Below are positions 1-7,500 of a stretch of 10,059 bases of DNA, piece by piece (positions within the stretch are counted from its first letter, which is position 1; each line of letters opens with the position of its first letter). Source of the DNA: Leptospira_B sp964571605 (GTDB taxonomy: Bacteria > Spirochaetota > Leptospiria > Leptospirales > Leptospiraceae). The DNA lies in assembly GCA_964571605.1 (NCBI GenBank), contig CAZNCS010000148.1:1-10059 (forward strand), read 5' to 3'. The notes below the pieces were generated by a model. The model ran no database searches and was not told the DNA's origin. It saw only the letters and a list, made by a program, of their open reading frames with translations. Both the position numbers and the translations under genes were made by a program.

Positions 1-1
1 G

Positions 2-268
2 AAAGAATCTATTTTAGAAGATTTGAAACGTCCTCATCCGGATATTAGAAATTTGGTTTCGAGAATCGATCTTATGGTTCATGCTCATGCAATGATCCGC
101 CCTGTTCCCGGTTTTCTTTGGGGAGGAATCCGGGAACAATTAGCAAAATCCTTCGACGGGCTCCATTTTGCTCACTGCGATTTAAGCGGTATTTCTATTT
201 TCGAAGAAGCTTTAGTGCGAGGATTTGAAAGTTCCAAAAAAGTAATGGGCCGTTTAGGTAGAGCCTAA
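2..268 (+). CDS. C-terminal end of a probable FAD-dependent oxidoreductase (partial)
   Basis: The reading frame is open from base 2, so the gene begins to the left of the window and only its last 88 codons are visible. A TTG at 23 is an internal codon, not a convincing start. The visible tail contains RPVPGFLWGG, followed by GLHFAHCDLSGISIFEEA and a final amphipathic helix. This order (a beta strand ending in a small-residue turn, then an E-E-A helix packing near the flavin) resembles the end of amine-oxidase or phytoene-desaturase-like FAD proteins, where the last motif closes the FAD site. The substrate cannot be told, because the Rossmann GxGxxG region lies outside the window. The stop codon overlaps the next start as TAATG, so the following membrane protein is probably translated by coupled ribosomes and may work with this enzyme. 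The family call is moderately sure; an unrelated oxidoreductase tail is possible. Confidence 0.6.
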   Translation, partial: KESILEDLKRPHPDIRNLVSRIDLMVHAHAMIRPVPGFLWGGIREQLAKSFDGLHFAHCDLSGISIFEEALVRGFESSKKVMGRLGRA

Positions 269-1413
269 TGAATTCAAACTCCCAAGGATCCAAGTGGATT
301 ATTTCTCCCAAGTTCGATCTGGTTTGGATTTTGGGTCCTGGATTTATTTCGGTTATCGTAGTACTCATTGCGGGCTATTTCGATTTTCCGAATTCATCTT
401 TAATCGGCTCTTCTCGTACCGATGGAAAGGCTCTTCCACCCTGGCTTTGGTTATTATTGATTCCGGGTGTAGACGTGTCCCATGTGTATTCCACATTGTT
501 CCGAGCGTATTGGGATAAAGAAGTTTGGAATCGAAAAAAAACACTACTTACTCTTGCGCCTTTATTCTGCCTGCTTGCGGCAATGATTCTATATTCTTTC
601 GGTAAACTGGTCTTTTGGAGTTGTGTAGCTTACCTGGCAGTATTCCATTTTATTCGCCAGCAATACGGCTTTTTAAGTCTTTACGCAAGATATGAAAATG
701 AAACCGGAAAATCCAAATTCTTTCCATTAGATAAAATCACGCTCTACGCGATTACAGGACTGCCCGTCTTGTATTGGCATTTTACGACAGAAGGTAGAAA
801 ATTCGAATGGTTTATGGAGGGGGATTTTTTTCACTTCCCCAGCCAAATTCTATCTGATCTGATCCCTATTCTTTTTTGGATATGGGTAAGCGTATACATA
901 ACCGTTCAAATCTACTTTGTTTTTCGGAAAAAGGTAATTTCTCCCGGGAAAATTCTGCTCCTACTCAATACGGCCTTGGTTTGGTATGTGGGAATTGTTT
1001 TCCTAAACGACGATTTTGCATTCACTTTTACGAATGTGGTCAATCATGGAATCCCATATATGGCTCTTGTTTTCGCTTATTCCAAATTCAGATATAAGAA
1101 CCTTCCCCAGGTTTTCTATTCCGCATTTTCCAGAGGCGCAATCGCCATTCTTCCGTTTGTCGGAGTATTACTTGCACTTGCGTTTTCCGAAGAATGGTTT
1201 TGGGATAGTTTTGTTTGGCGGGAACATTCCGATCTATTCGGAAACAAATCCGTAATATCATCCGAAATCGGTAAAGGATGGGAGGCTGTCCTGGTCCCCA
1301 TTTTCTTTCTCCCCCAATTCACCCATTATATTCTGGACGGATTTTTATGGAAGGGGGGCAAAGAGAATCCAGAGTTGATCGGGTTCTTAACTCTTCCAAA
1401 AATCGGTTCATAA
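268..1413 (+). CDS. Polytopic membrane protein with conserved-looking histidine motifs, function unknown
   Basis: A 381-residue integral membrane protein that I cannot assign to a named family. The ATG overlaps the upstream stop by one base (TAATG), which fixes the start and suggests translational coupling. Hydrophobic segments lie at about residues 18-38, 58-68, 93-111, 113-128, 157-170, 195-219, 228-246, 262-271, 290-306 and 341-352, giving roughly eight to ten membrane passes. Histidines sit at or near membrane boundaries inside polar motifs: VSHVYSTLFRAYWD (H72), FHFIRQQYG (H127), YWHF (H171), VNHGIPY (H260) and THYILDGFLWK (H353). Such spacing recalls membrane di-metal oxygenases or desaturases, in which clustered His residues bind iron, but the canonical HxxxH/HxxHH boxes are absent, so this is only inference. 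No signal peptide is evident beyond the first membrane segment. The upstream partner looks like a flavoenzyme, which fits a redox or lipid/pigment-modifying pair. The gene ends 118 bp before the VOC gene, which has its own promoter. Confidence 0.8.
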   Translation: MNSNSQGSKWIISPKFDLVWILGPGFISVIVVLIAGYFDFPNSSLIGSSRTDGKALPPWLWLLLIPGVDVSHVYSTLFRAYWDKEVWNRKKTLLTLAPLFCLLAAMILYSFGKLVFWSCVAYLAVFHFIRQQYGFLSLYARYENETGKSKFFPLDKITLYAITGLPVLYWHFTTEGRKFEWFMEGDFFHFPSQILSDLIPILFWIWVSVYITVQIYFVFRKKVISPGKILLLLNTALVWYVGIVFLNDDFAFTFTNVVNHGIPYMALVFAYSKFRYKNLPQVFYSAFSRGAIAILPFVGVLLALAFSEEWFWDSFVWREHSDLFGNKSVISSEIGKGWEAVLVPIFFLPQFTHYILDGFLWKGGKENPELIGFLTLPKIGS

Positions 1414-1462
1414 ACCCTTAAAATGGAACCGTTTCTTGATCGGTTCTGAAAAACAGTCGCAT

Positions 1463-1494
1463 CCCGGTTTTCCGATAGACAAGCCCGGTTTTCC
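1463..1494 (+). repeat. 11-bp direct repeat at 21-bp spacing over the VOC promoter
   Basis: CCCGGTTTTCC occurs exactly at 1463-1473 and again at 1484-1494. The start-to-start distance is 21 bp, close to two helical turns, so both copies face the same side of the DNA. The first copy lies just upstream of the proposed -35 and the second lies in the spacer between -35 and -10. This is a typical layout for a regulator binding site. The regulator is unknown. Confidence 0.5.
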
Positions 1495-1503
1495 CCTCAT
1501 AAT
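1476..1503 (+). promoter_or_regulatory. Candidate sigma70-type promoter for the VOC gene
   Basis: TAGACA at 1476-1481 matches the TTGACA -35 consensus in five of six bases. CATAAT at 1498-1503 matches the TATAAT -10 in five of six. The spacer is 16 bp. Transcription would begin near 1510, leaving a leader of about 22 nt that contains an AAGGAA stretch before the ATG at 1532. This argues against the longer in-frame starts at 1436 (TTG) and 1502 (ATG). Confidence 0.5.
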
Positions 1504-1531
1504 GACGAAAAAGGAAACAGGATCCGCCTCC

Positions 1532-1906
1532 ATGATCATCGTAGAAGGAATCGACTATATCGTAGTACCAACCGGGGACCTAGACGCCTCAGTTAAGTTT
1601 TATTCCGAACTCTTTGATTTCGAAACTGTGGAAGAGAAAGGCAGTGAATTTGTTATCATTGGCCTAGACTCCGTCAATATCAAACTCCTTAACACCAACG
1701 GTGTAAAAGGTGCTTTGACGGAAGCAAAATCTCCGATCCTAAGTTTCGTTTTAGACGTGGACGATTTCACCGAAGCGATCGTAGAATTGGAATCCAAATC
1801 GGTTCAAATCGTTAGAGGACCGGAAGCAAGAGACGGAGGAGAATTCCTTCACTTTTTGGATCCGTCCGGAAACATTCTCGAAATCAATTATAAAGAAAGC
1901 AGATAA
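1532..1906 (+). CDS. VOC-superfamily (glyoxalase/bleomycin-resistance fold) protein
   Basis: A 124-residue single-domain protein with the paired beta-alpha-beta-beta-beta layout of the vicinal oxygen chelate superfamily. The first half begins GIDYIVVPTGDLDASVKFY and the second half begins at about residue 68 with SFVLDVDDFTEAI. The last strand carries the family signature FLDPSGNILEI. I chose the ATG at 1532 because the fold starts at residue 3 and the candidate promoter would initiate near 1510. Longer in-frame starts would add a low-complexity PGFP-containing tail made by the promoter repeats. Aligning by eye with glyoxalase I, the four metal-ligand positions read Tyr9, Lys51, Ser71 and Glu117, so only the final Glu is kept. 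It is therefore unlikely to be a classical metal-dependent glyoxalase; a ligand-binding or non-metal role is more likely. The substrate is unknown. The gene appears monocistronic and ends just before a strong terminator. Confidence 0.85.
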   Translation: MIIVEGIDYIVVPTGDLDASVKFYSELFDFETVEEKGSEFVIIGLDSVNIKLLNTNGVKGALTEAKSPILSFVLDVDDFTEAIVELESKSVQIVRGPEARDGGEFLHFLDPSGNILEINYKESR

Positions 1907-1951
1907 ACTAAAAGTTTATCTCTGGGGTCTTCGAAACAAGACCTACAAAAT

Positions 1952-1985
1952 AAAAAACCCTCGGATTTTCACCCGAGGGTTTTTT
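1952..1985. terminator. Strong bidirectional Rho-independent terminator
   Basis: A perfect stem CCCTCGG (1958-1964) / CCGAGGG (1973-1979) encloses the loop ATTTTCAC. It is flanked by six A on the left (1952-1957) and six T on the right (1980-1985), giving a 13-bp continuous inverted repeat with a U-tract in both directions. It sits between the stop of the VOC gene (plus) and the stop of the small minus-strand gene, so it can terminate both. Confidence 0.92.
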
Positions 1986-2013
1986 CGTTATACGATATCG
2001 TTTTCAAAAATAA

Positions 2014-2214
2014 TCAGGAAAGTTTGTCTACGAAAGCGCCCTTAGTTTTATATATATCTCCGACATAATCGACATCCATTGCTTTTTGATCGATCGTCTC
2101 TGCTAATTTGTTTTCGTAAGGTTTATTTGGAATCCCTTCCACCTTTGGCATTTTGCGAGGATCGGAAGAAGGTTTATCGGCCATTCCAAGTTGTATCGCT
2201 GCAATAGTAGGCAT
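2014..2214 (-). CDS. Small protein of unknown function (66 residues)
   Basis: This gene is real by its signals. The ATG at 2214-2212 is preceded by a perfect AGGAGG at 2226-2221 with six bases between, and the stop is followed by the bidirectional terminator. The product has a short Ala/Ile-rich start (MPTIAAIQLGMADKP), then a Lys/Pro-rich middle with Pro spaced through KMPKVEGIPNKPYENK, then an acidic-to-basic tail ending YKTKGAFVDKLS. There is no membrane segment, signal peptide, Cys or recognisable DNA-binding motif, so it is probably cytosolic. I do not recognise the family. It lies 67 bp downstream of the IPT/TIG lipoprotein gene on the same strand and may be transcribed with it or from an unseen promoter in that gap. 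The strong ribosome site suggests high expression. Confidence 0.75.
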   Translation of the reverse strand: MPTIAAIQLGMADKPSSDPRKMPKVEGIPNKPYENKLAETIDQKAMDVDYVGDIYKTKGAFVDKLS

Positions 2215-2220
2215 ACTGTT

Positions 2221-2226
2221 CCTCCT
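2221..2226 (-). promoter_or_regulatory. Perfect Shine-Dalgarno AGGAGG of the small protein
   Basis: AGGAGG is read on the minus strand, six bases before the ATG at 2214. It is the best ribosome-binding site in the window and is the main reason to accept this small gene. Confidence 0.85.
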
Positions 2227-2281
2227 ACTCGATTCTAAACCAAAGATTAGTATAAACCAAGTGTTTTTTCATACTTTAGTC

Positions 2282-3010
2282 TTAAGGAAAAGAAATTTCA
2301 CACGCCCCTGTGCCGGCCGTTATGAACATTTGAGCCGTATAATAACTGGAAAACGTAATAGTAGGCTGGTACAGCCAAGTCGCGGTATTTGAAAATGTTC
2401 CTACATCTGTCCGGCCACAAGTTTTGGAAAACAAAGAATAGATCAATAGGGTATCGCAAGATATTTTTACGTTTGTCGCTCCGTCGGGGTTCAAGTCGAT
2501 TCTAACCGCCTTGGTTCCCGTTTGGCCGGTGATGTTAAATTTTTTCGAATTAGGATATGTTACCCCGATTTCATCTCCATAAAGGCTATTGAAAGATTTA
2601 TAACAGTCAACGTAGAACATCCGTCCGTAACAATTCATCGCGGAGCTACCATTCGTCGCGTCACAAACTGCAACACCTTCTTTAGTCACAAATAATGTTC
2701 CAGTCGAGGCTCCGGCGGGTACCGTTGTTGTAATTTCAGTGGAAGTCGCACTTAGCACGGGGGCTGATATGCCGTTAAATTTCACAGTAGTGAGAGTCAC
2801 ATCCGCTGAGAATAGCCGCCCTTTAATCGTAATGGAAGTCGCCAAATTAGATCCGATTGGAGGAGCACCAGAGGGAGGATCAATCTCGGTAATCACAGGA
2901 TTCCCGATACCTAATTGGCTGGCCAAATCCGAATTTTTACTGTTGGAACAGTAAAACCCGGAAAGGCTAATGAAAATAATTAGAATTGTAACTTGTCTCA
3001 AAGACCGCAT
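2282..3010 (-). CDS. Probable lipoprotein with an IPT/TIG domain and a Cys-rich C-terminal region
   Basis: A 242-residue envelope protein. The N-terminus is a short positive start (MRSLRQ) and a hydrophobic stretch to residue 20, then Cys21 in LSGFYCSN followed by a Ser/Asn/Lys-rich tether. That looks like spirochaetal lipidation, although Tyr just before the Cys is unusual because Gly, Ala, Ser or Asn is normal there. Residues about 38-112 form an IPT/TIG immunoglobulin-like domain: PVITEIDPPSGAPPIGS at the start, VKFNGISAPVLSATSTEI and TVPAGASTGTLFV at the end. Residues 113-242 hold six further Cys (116, 127, 136, 185, 198, 237), which suggests disulphides and so an extracytoplasmic location. 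This part resembles a beta-rich domain I cannot name. The ATG has TTAAGG four bases upstream. The gene is divergent from the enoyl-CoA hydratase and unrelated to it. A surface or periplasmic binding role is inferred only from the fold. Confidence 0.8.
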   Translation of the reverse strand: MRSLRQVTILIIFISLSGFYCSNSKNSDLASQLGIGNPVITEIDPPSGAPPIGSNLATSITIKGRLFSADVTLTTVKFNGISAPVLSATSTEITTTVPAGASTGTLFVTKEGVAVCDATNGSSAMNCYGRMFYVDCYKSFNSLYGDEIGVTYPNSKKFNITGQTGTKAVRIDLNPDGATNVKISCDTLLIYSLFSKTCGRTDVGTFSNTATWLYQPTITFSSYYTAQMFITAGTGACEISFP

Positions 3011-3050
3011 TTTTCCTTAACCTAGAACCACTCGAGCTTCACGCTTTTGC

Positions 3051-3075
3051 TTGCCGATTTAGAAAAATCAGGCAA
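3051..3075. repeat. Imperfect inverted repeat in the divergent intergenic region
   Basis: TTGCCGATTT (3051-3060) faces AAATCAGGCAA (3065-3075) across a four-base loop; the arms pair fully except for one bulged base. It lies between the divergent lipoprotein and enoyl-CoA hydratase genes, where an operator would be expected. No clear promoter pair could be fitted around it, so its role is open. Confidence 0.4.
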
Positions 3076-3094
3076 TCTACCCAATTATCGGAAG

Positions 3095-3122
3095 AAAAAC
3101 TTCTTCCCGAAGAAAGTTTTTT
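3095..3122 (+). repeat. A/T-rich hairpin just before the enoyl-CoA hydratase ribosome site
   Basis: AAAAACTTCTTC (3095-3106) pairs with GAAGAAAGTTTTTT (3109-3122) with one bulge and a two-base CC centre. It ends 13 bases before the ATG at 3136, directly ahead of the AGGAA ribosome site. It looks like a weak intrinsic terminator or leader hairpin, but its stem has little GC and its T-run is inside the stem, so function is uncertain. Confidence 0.4.
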
Positions 3123-3135
3123 CAGCAGGAAACGA

Positions 3136-3909
3136 ATGAGCGAAACAGTTCTCTACTCTATCGAAGATTATACGTGTACTATTACTTTAAATCGACCGGA
3201 AAAAAGGAATGCAATCTCCAGAGATTTACTAGATCAGCTTATGTCTCATCTCCTGAAGGCAAAATCAGAACCTGGAGTAAGGGCTTTGGTCCTCCGGGGA
3301 GAAGGTTCCGTTTTCTGTGCGGGAGCGGACCTGAAAGAAAGAGCTACTATGTCCGAAAAAGAAGTGCATCGATTTTTGGATCAGGTTGGAAAATGTTTTC
3401 GTATCTTAGAAGATCTTTCCTTCCCAACCATTGCGGCCTTAGATGGAGACGCGTACGGTGGCGGTTTGGAGATGGCCTTATGCTGCGATTTTATTCTAAT
3501 GAACAGTGAAGCCAAAGTTGGTCTGACAGAGACTGGACTCGGCATTATTCCAGGAGCGGGGGGAACCCAACGACTCCCGAGAAGAATCGGTAAAACAAAA
3601 GCAATGGAGCTCATATTAACCGCAGCCATTATAAATGCGGACACTGCGTTGGAACTCCAACTTGCAAATTCCATTTGGCATGATTCCGCTTTCCAAGCCG
3701 CTAAAAAACTGGGAATTTTACTCTCTGAAAAAGCACCCATCGCTTTAAAACTCGCAAAAGCCGCAATCAAAGAAGGCGAGGGAAAGAATCTTGAATCTGC
3801 CTTAAAAATAGAAAGAAAACAGTACAACCAAACCCTAAAAACGGAAGATCGGATCGAAGCATTGAACGCGTTCCGGGAGAAAAGAAAACCCCAATTCAAA
3901 GGAAGATAA
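3136..3909 (+). CDS. Enoyl-CoA hydratase/isomerase family protein, AUH (methylglutaconyl-CoA hydratase)-like
   Basis: A 257-residue crotonase, the usual length for the family. It is expected to add water across the double bond of an enoyl-CoA in the cytosol. The CoA-binding and oxyanion-hole segments are FCAGADLKER (60-69) and GDAYGGGLE (104-112). Both catalytic glutamates are present: Glu112 in GGGLEM and Glu132 in TETGLGIIPGAGGTQRLPR. The stretch CAGADLKERATMS, the IPGAGGTQRLPRRIG block and the C-terminal FREKRKPQFKG strongly recall AUH, the 3-methylglutaconyl-CoA hydratase of leucine breakdown, more than fatty-acid crotonases; that substrate remains inference. The start at 3136 has AGGAA about five bases upstream. 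The gene lies 72 bp ahead of dcd on the same strand and may be cotranscribed, though no metabolic link is obvious. No other leucine-catabolism genes are in the window. Confidence 0.9.
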   Translation: MSETVLYSIEDYTCTITLNRPEKRNAISRDLLDQLMSHLLKAKSEPGVRALVLRGEGSVFCAGADLKERATMSEKEVHRFLDQVGKCFRILEDLSFPTIAALDGDAYGGGLEMALCCDFILMNSEAKVGLTETGLGIIPGAGGTQRLPRRIGKTKAMELILTAAIINADTALELQLANSIWHDSAFQAAKKLGILLSEKAPIALKLAKAAIKEGEGKNLESALKIERKQYNQTLKTEDRIEALNAFREKRKPQFKGR

Positions 3910-3981
3910 CATTTCCAAAAAAGTGAAGCGATAGTACGGCCCGACATAAAAATAGGAAAAAATCGGCATGCGGGAATACGA

Positions 3982-4512
3982 ATGATTCTAACTGGTAAAG
4001 AAATCAAAAAAAGACTAGAGAAGGATATTTGGATCGATCCCTACTCCGAAAGCAGATTGAATCCGAACTCGTATAATTTGCGACTGCATAACGAGTTGGT
4101 TCGATACACTGAGCCGGTATTGGATATGAGAAAATCCAATGCTTCTGAAAATCTAATTATTCCTGAAACCGGCCTAGAACTAAAACCGGGTGTACTCTAT
4201 TTAGGAAGAACTTTAGAATTTACTGAAACCCATAATTTGGTTCCAATGTTGGAAGGACGTTCTTCGATCGGAAGATTGGGAATGTATGTGCATGTTACTG
4301 CAGGGTTCGGTGACGTGGGCTTTAAAGGATTTTGGACTCTTGAAATTTCAGTCATCCAACCTTTGATCATTTATCCCAACGTAGAAATCTGTCAGATTTT
4401 CTATCATACAGTAGAAGGTGAAATCACAGAATACAAGTCCGGAAAATATCAGGGAAACAAAGGAATCCAAACTTCCATGCTGTACAAGGATTTTGAAAAC
4501 GGAAAATACTAA
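3982..4512 (+). CDS. dcd: dCTP deaminase
   Basis: A 176-residue cytosolic enzyme of the trimeric dUTPase/dCTP-deaminase fold. It converts dCTP to dUTP and ammonia, feeding dTTP synthesis. Diagnostic blocks are MILTGKEIKKRLEK at the start, DPYSESRLNPNSYNLRL (19-35), the nucleotide-binding EGRSSIGRLGMYVHVTAGF (91-109) and GFKGFWTLEI (115-122), which carries the expected catalytic Glu121. The tail KSGKYQGNKGIQTS (152-165) matches the flexible lid. TAGF followed by Asp111-Val-Gly-Phe is closer to the deaminases that also hydrolyse dUTP (archaeal and mycobacterial type) than to the E. coli TAHRIDPGW form, so bifunctionality is possible. The usual Ser-Arg of the lid reads Ser-Met here. The start has a modest GGGA about seven bases upstream. 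The gene converges with the large phosphatase, with only 16 bases between the two stops. Confidence 0.93.
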   Translation: MILTGKEIKKRLEKDIWIDPYSESRLNPNSYNLRLHNELVRYTEPVLDMRKSNASENLIIPETGLELKPGVLYLGRTLEFTETHNLVPMLEGRSSIGRLGMYVHVTAGFGDVGFKGFWTLEISVIQPLIIYPNVEICQIFYHTVEGEITEYKSGKYQGNKGIQTSMLYKDFENGKY

Positions 4513-4525
4513 CTCTTTTTGAGTT
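4511..4525. repeat. Small hairpin between convergent dcd and phosphatase stops
   Basis: AACTC (4511-4515) and GAGTT (4521-4525) pair around five T. The hairpin covers the end of the dcd stop codon and the 16-base gap before the phosphatase stop. A second stem, GTTTGATC (4523-4530) with GATCAAAC (4553-4560), reaches into the end of the phosphatase gene. These could serve weak two-way termination; neither has a proper U-tract after a GC-rich stem. Confidence 0.35.
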
Positions 4526-4528
4526 TGA

Positions 4529-7500
4529 TCAGGAAGGTTTTGTATCTCTTTGGATCAAACGAACTAATTTCTGAGCGTTTTCATTTTCAGGATCGATTGC
4601 GAGAGCCATCTTCGCATATTCCAGCGCCAATTCGAATTGTTCCGTTTGGCGATATAGATCCGAAAGATTGATCAGATTTAAGGAATTATCCGGTTGGAGT
4701 TCCTCCATTCTTTTTGCAGCCAGGATTGCCTCATCCATTCTGCCGATCCTTCGGTTCGCAAGAGAAAGATAATACCAGTATTCCACCAAATCCGGATCGC
4801 TTCCCAGATACTTATTTAGAACTTCTACTGCTTTACCGTAATTTTTTCCCTTAAAACTTAATAGGCCTAATAATTTTGTGACCTTTGTATTTTGCGGATC
4901 GGATTTGTATAAGTTTTCAAGGGCCGACAAAGCTTCACTCAGGCGTCCGCCCACATAATCTTCTTTGGCTTTTTTATAGATGTATTTCCAATCGATCGTT
5001 TCGGATAATTTCTCTTCCGATTTGGGAGAGGATACGGGCATGTATTCGATTCGAAGCATGGAAAGGTCGTCTGTTAACTCTCCCTGTTTTAGAATTTCTT
5101 CTTCGATTCTGGAAAGATCCCCTTGTCCATTCTCGACCAATTGTAAGAATAACATTTCGTCTTCGTTGATTGTGCGAATTTCTTTTTCGGGAGTGAGATC
5201 CAAATCGTCCTTTCCGTCCGATCCGATAATCAGAACATCTCCCGCTTCTAATCTGGTTTGATGCACTTTAAATTCGTATTCCGAATCCAATCCGATTTTT
5301 CTCAAAGTCAAACCGGTTTCCAAGAAACCAGCTCTTCCGTCCCGATACATTACGGAATAAGGATGTTCCGCATTAAAATACCAGACCTTGCCACTATCAT
5401 CTTCCACAACTACAAAGGTTCCAGAGATCACCATCGAGCCGTTGAAAGATTTAAAAACGGATTGCATCTCATGGTAAATATCAGTCAACCATTGGGCGGG
5501 AGTTGAATCCATAATCCGGTCATTAGCGGCCGATCTTGCCAGAATAGAATTTACGACGACTCCCATTACAAGAGAACCTCCGGCGCCCTGCATGGATTTT
5601 CCCATGGCGTCACCGTTCATCGCAAATGTATAACGTTTATAATCGGATTCTTTACCCAGACGCAAATTACCCGTAACACAAAGGTCTCCACCGAGATCGG
5701 CGTGTTTTCCCTTAAACTCGAATTTTTTCTTCTGACGGAGAATGAACTGAGTGTCCACTTTTGGAGATTTGTTCGCGTTATAAAAAAGAGGTTTTGCGAG
5801 CAAAGACGTTAAGAAATAATCCCCGTCTTGTTGCACTTTGAGTCGTTGGAGCTCCTCCATTTTTTCGGAAAGTTCTCTGGTTCTATCTCGAACTTTCGTA
5901 GCTAAATGTTCCGCATAATCCTGGAGTTCTCCCCTGGCTTGTCGGATAGAGGTAACCATACTATTGAAAGAATCCGATAAAAACCCGATTTCATCCTTAA
6001 GGTCCACTTGAACCTGCACGTCCAAGGCTCCTGCATTTACTTTTTCCACACCGGAAAGTAACCGGTTTAGAGGAGAAATCAAACTCTGGCGGAAGAATAG
6101 AGGGAAAACGAAAAATACAACTATAAGAACAATTCCGAGAATAAGAGTTTGTTTAGCCGCAGTCGGATGCATGAACTCCCTATATTTGCGATAAGAATAT
6201 CCCACTTCGCTTACTACATCCTGCTTTACGTCGTAATGGATGTAGGTAACAAAATGTTGGTATTCATCCAAACTTTTTCTATAATGTCTTGAAAGAGCCG
6301 GTTGAAAAGGTCGGAAGTATAAAAGAATTTCGGCCTTTAATTCTCCAGGAAGTAAATCTTTGCCGATTAAAGTACAACTTTCGTCTTCTTCTTTCCATCT
6401 GGAAAGAAGATGGTCCCGGAAATTTGCCACGTCGGAGGCAGAACTTTTAAGATATTTTCCTCCGTCCTTGCAAAATTCTCTCGGGAAAATATTATCTAAT
6501 TTATTCGAAGTAACGAATACGTTCTTATTCAAAACGAGCAGAAACTCGAATAATTTATTCCGTAATTCGTTACCCTCTAAGTTCGGATTCTTTTCCAGAA
6601 ATTTTTGGATCGAAACACGGTACCCGCTGAAGTATTCGTGAGTACCAGCTATCACCTTTTGAAGCGATTTTCTAAAATCCTCTTCGGGCAAGTTTTTGAT
6701 ATGTTCGAAAATAATCGTATTCTGAAAGTCAATTTCCAATTGGGGCAAACGAAGATCGAAGGCTTTATCGTAACGGGAATAATCCACGTCCTTCTTTCCA
6801 TATTCCCATTGAACAATGTATTCCATTTCCGGCGTTCGTTTTCCGCCTTCCAAGACCCTTGCCATATTCACGATACTTTTGGTATCGTATTCGGATTCTT
6901 TGTCTTGGTTGGAGATAAAAACCAAGGCCTGCATGATCAGCATCAAAGTTACGAAAGTGATCCCTACAATTTTCACCATGAAGGTGGTTTTCTCTTCGCT
7001 AAAATTGAGGAATATGACCAAGATCAAAAACAATCCTAAGGTCATCAAAAGTACGATGGATGTTAAGTAGGTGGATCTTTCGATTACACCATCTCGACTG
7101 AGAATATTTGTGACTGCAGGAACCACACCCCCAGCCAAAAGGGCGGCCATAAAACCGCCGATCGCATAACGAACTTTTCCTTTCGAACGAACCATTCTCC
7201 AAACCGGAATTCCTAAAAAGGAAACCAAAACGAATAGACCGATTACAATCGCGACCGTTCTAGAAGCCGACTCCGCATTAAAATCCCAATGATGAGCAGT
7301 GAAGTGATATTTTTTCGGAGAAGTCCAAGTTGTGTAAAAGAAATATGAAACCGCTAAACTCATTATCGAATACTGGCCGATTAGCAAATATCGATTGATT
7401 CTAGGAAAAGAATTTTGCGGGTAACGGGCCATAAATTGGCCGAGGTGCATCAGCGCCGGAAGAATGAACCCGACTGTTAACCAGCGGTGATAAGCCGCTA

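Noticed and set aside
1436..1531. N-terminal extension of the VOC protein from TTG 1436 or ATG 1502
   Set aside because: The extra residues are encoded by the promoter repeats, lie outside the VOC fold, and mostly precede the predicted transcription start.
2232..2260. TTGGTT (-35) and TAGAAT (-10) with a 17-bp spacer on the minus strand before the small 66-residue gene
   Set aside because: Transcription would start near 2225, inside the AGGAGG at 2226-2221, so the message would lose its ribosome site; the -35 is also poor.
3381..4007. A 208-codon open frame on the minus strand opposite the enoyl-CoA hydratase
   Set aside because: It is antisense to a clear crotonase, its product has no coherent motifs, and it spans the gene end and intergenic DNA; it is a shadow frame.
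6605..7039. A 144-codon plus-strand frame opposite the sensor part of the large phosphatase
   Set aside because: No ribosome site or recognisable domain, and it is fully antisense to a well-supported gene.
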